A program made the translations under genes and the position numbers. The notes beneath the pieces are model-generated. The model was not told the DNA's origin and ran no database searches. It was given only the letters and a program-made list of their open reading frames with translations. This document shows, one piece after another, positions 5,244 to 5,800 of a stretch of 5,800 nt of DNA (the first letter of the stretch is position 1; each line of letters begins with the position of its first letter). Source of the DNA: an uncultured Clostridia bacterium (GTDB lineage: Bacteria; Bacillota; Clostridia; Christensenellales; CAG-1252); assembly GCA_946626795.1 (NCBI GenBank), contig CAMOUZ010000076.1, positions 1 through 5,800 on the forward strand, read 5' to 3'.

Positions 5244-5800
5244 GCTCGTTTCCTCCTTGACAGCGGCGCGTATCGACCGCGAAAAGATCGAGAGCGGCGT
5301 CCCCTCCGAAGAGCTCATGCGTCAGGTCGCGCGCGGCGTCTTGGAGAATGCTCCCCTTAAAGAGGGAAAGACCTTGATCCTCGCGGGGAAAGGAGGGAAC
5401 GGCGGTGATGGTTACGCGCTCTATCTTTTGATGAAAGAAGAGGGGCGGGACGTCACGATCGCGGATTTCGGCGAGACTCGCCACGAGGGCGCCGCAAAGC
5501 TTCGCGCACTCTGTGAAAAAGATCTTTTGCGTTATTCCGAAACGCTTGATTTTTCCGCGTATTCCAATATTATCGACTGTATCTTCGGCGTAGGACTTTC
5601 TCGCCCCGTTTCGGGCGAATATCTTTCTTGCATTCGCAAGATCAATGTCGCGGGGAGATTCGTCGTGAGCGTGGATATTCCCTCAGGGCTTTCCGCGGAC
5701 GGCGGGCTTACGCTCGGCGCGGCGGTTAAGGCGGATGTCACCATCGCCGTGCAAAATATGAAATTCGGTCATTTCCTTTCGGATGGGTTGGATCTCACGG
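5236..5800 (+). CDS. nnr: NAD(P)H-hydrate epimerase, N-terminal part (YjeF_N domain; 3' end outside the window)
   Basis: The frame stays open to the end of the window, giving 188 residues. The protein interconverts the R and S forms of hydrated (damaged) NAD(P)H so that the partner dehydratase can restore the cofactor. The opening ARIDREKIESGVPSEELM (11-28) is typical of YjeF_N. The glycine loop AGKGGNGGDGYAL is at 50-62, then DCIFGVGLSRPV (114-125) and VDIPSGLSADGG (146-157), the last with the conserved Asp of the active or metal site. Two positions differ from the usual pattern: the common GNNGGDG reads GGNGGDG, and LMENAG/LMERAG reads LMRQVA. Most bacterial Nnr proteins continue into an NAD(P)HX dehydratase domain of about 500 residues in total; whether this one does cannot be seen. 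The start overlaps the preceding gene by 8 nt. Confidence 0.94.
   Translation, partial: MIKLVSSLTAARIDREKIESGVPSEELMRQVARGVLENAPLKEGKTLILAGKGGNGGDGYALYLLMKEEGRDVTIADFGETRHEGAAKLRALCEKDLLRYSETLDFSAYSNIIDCIFGVGLSRPVSGEYLSCIRKINVAGRFVVSVDIPSGLSADGGLTLGAAVKADVTIAVQNMKFGHFLSDGLDLT

Overview
The window reads as chromosomal DNA of a low-to-mid GC Bacillota, most likely an uncultured Clostridia-type organism (inference). The grounds are strong AGGAG/GAGG ribosome binding sites, consensus-like sigma-A promoters, a tRNA gene with encoded CCA, a Bacillus-like TyrRS numbering, and a membrane protein resembling the Firmicutes YwaF group. All real genes lie on the + strand. Codon use looks homogeneous, with no sign of recent transfer into the coding genes.

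Left part (1-1173): the last 66 codons of an unrecognised protein end at 201, followed by a strong intrinsic terminator (217-251). A consensus-like promoter (272-300) then drives a Sel1-repeat (TPR-like) protein at 307-1173. Its predicted transcription start falls on or beside the start codon, so the message may be leaderless.

Middle part (1174-1693): no protein gene. It holds a good promoter (1226-1254), a tRNA-Glu(CTC) gene (1275-1350), a perfect 17-bp hairpin just after it (1352-1390), and a non-coding region of about 170 bp (1391-1563). That region is built of small hairpins separated by a recurring AATGATGT word, with AATGATG at one end and its complement CATCATT at the other. It looks like a dispersed non-coding repeat and is the least ordinary thing in the window. 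A promoter (1616-1645) follows for the next gene.

Right part (1694-5800): a 248-residue polytopic membrane protein (YwaF-like, tentative) stands alone. Next comes a tight four-gene operon with its own promoter (2492-2521): tyrS (tyrosyl-tRNA synthetase), a YigZ/IMPACT-family gene, a family S58 (DmpA/P1) self-processing aminopeptidase, and the N-terminal part of an NAD(P)H-hydrate epimerase (Nnr, running off the end). Gaps inside it are 3 nt, 8 nt and an 8-nt overlap, and each downstream ribosome binding site lies in or at the end of the preceding gene, so co-transcription and translational coupling are likely. The genes share a housekeeping flavour (translation, peptide handling, repair of damaged NAD(P)H) rather than one pathway. 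There is no room for a T-box leader before tyrS.

I do not see a defence system, CRISPR array, IS element or phage module. The points most worth checking are the hairpin-chain repeat, the possible leaderless Sel1 gene, and the tyrS-led operon.
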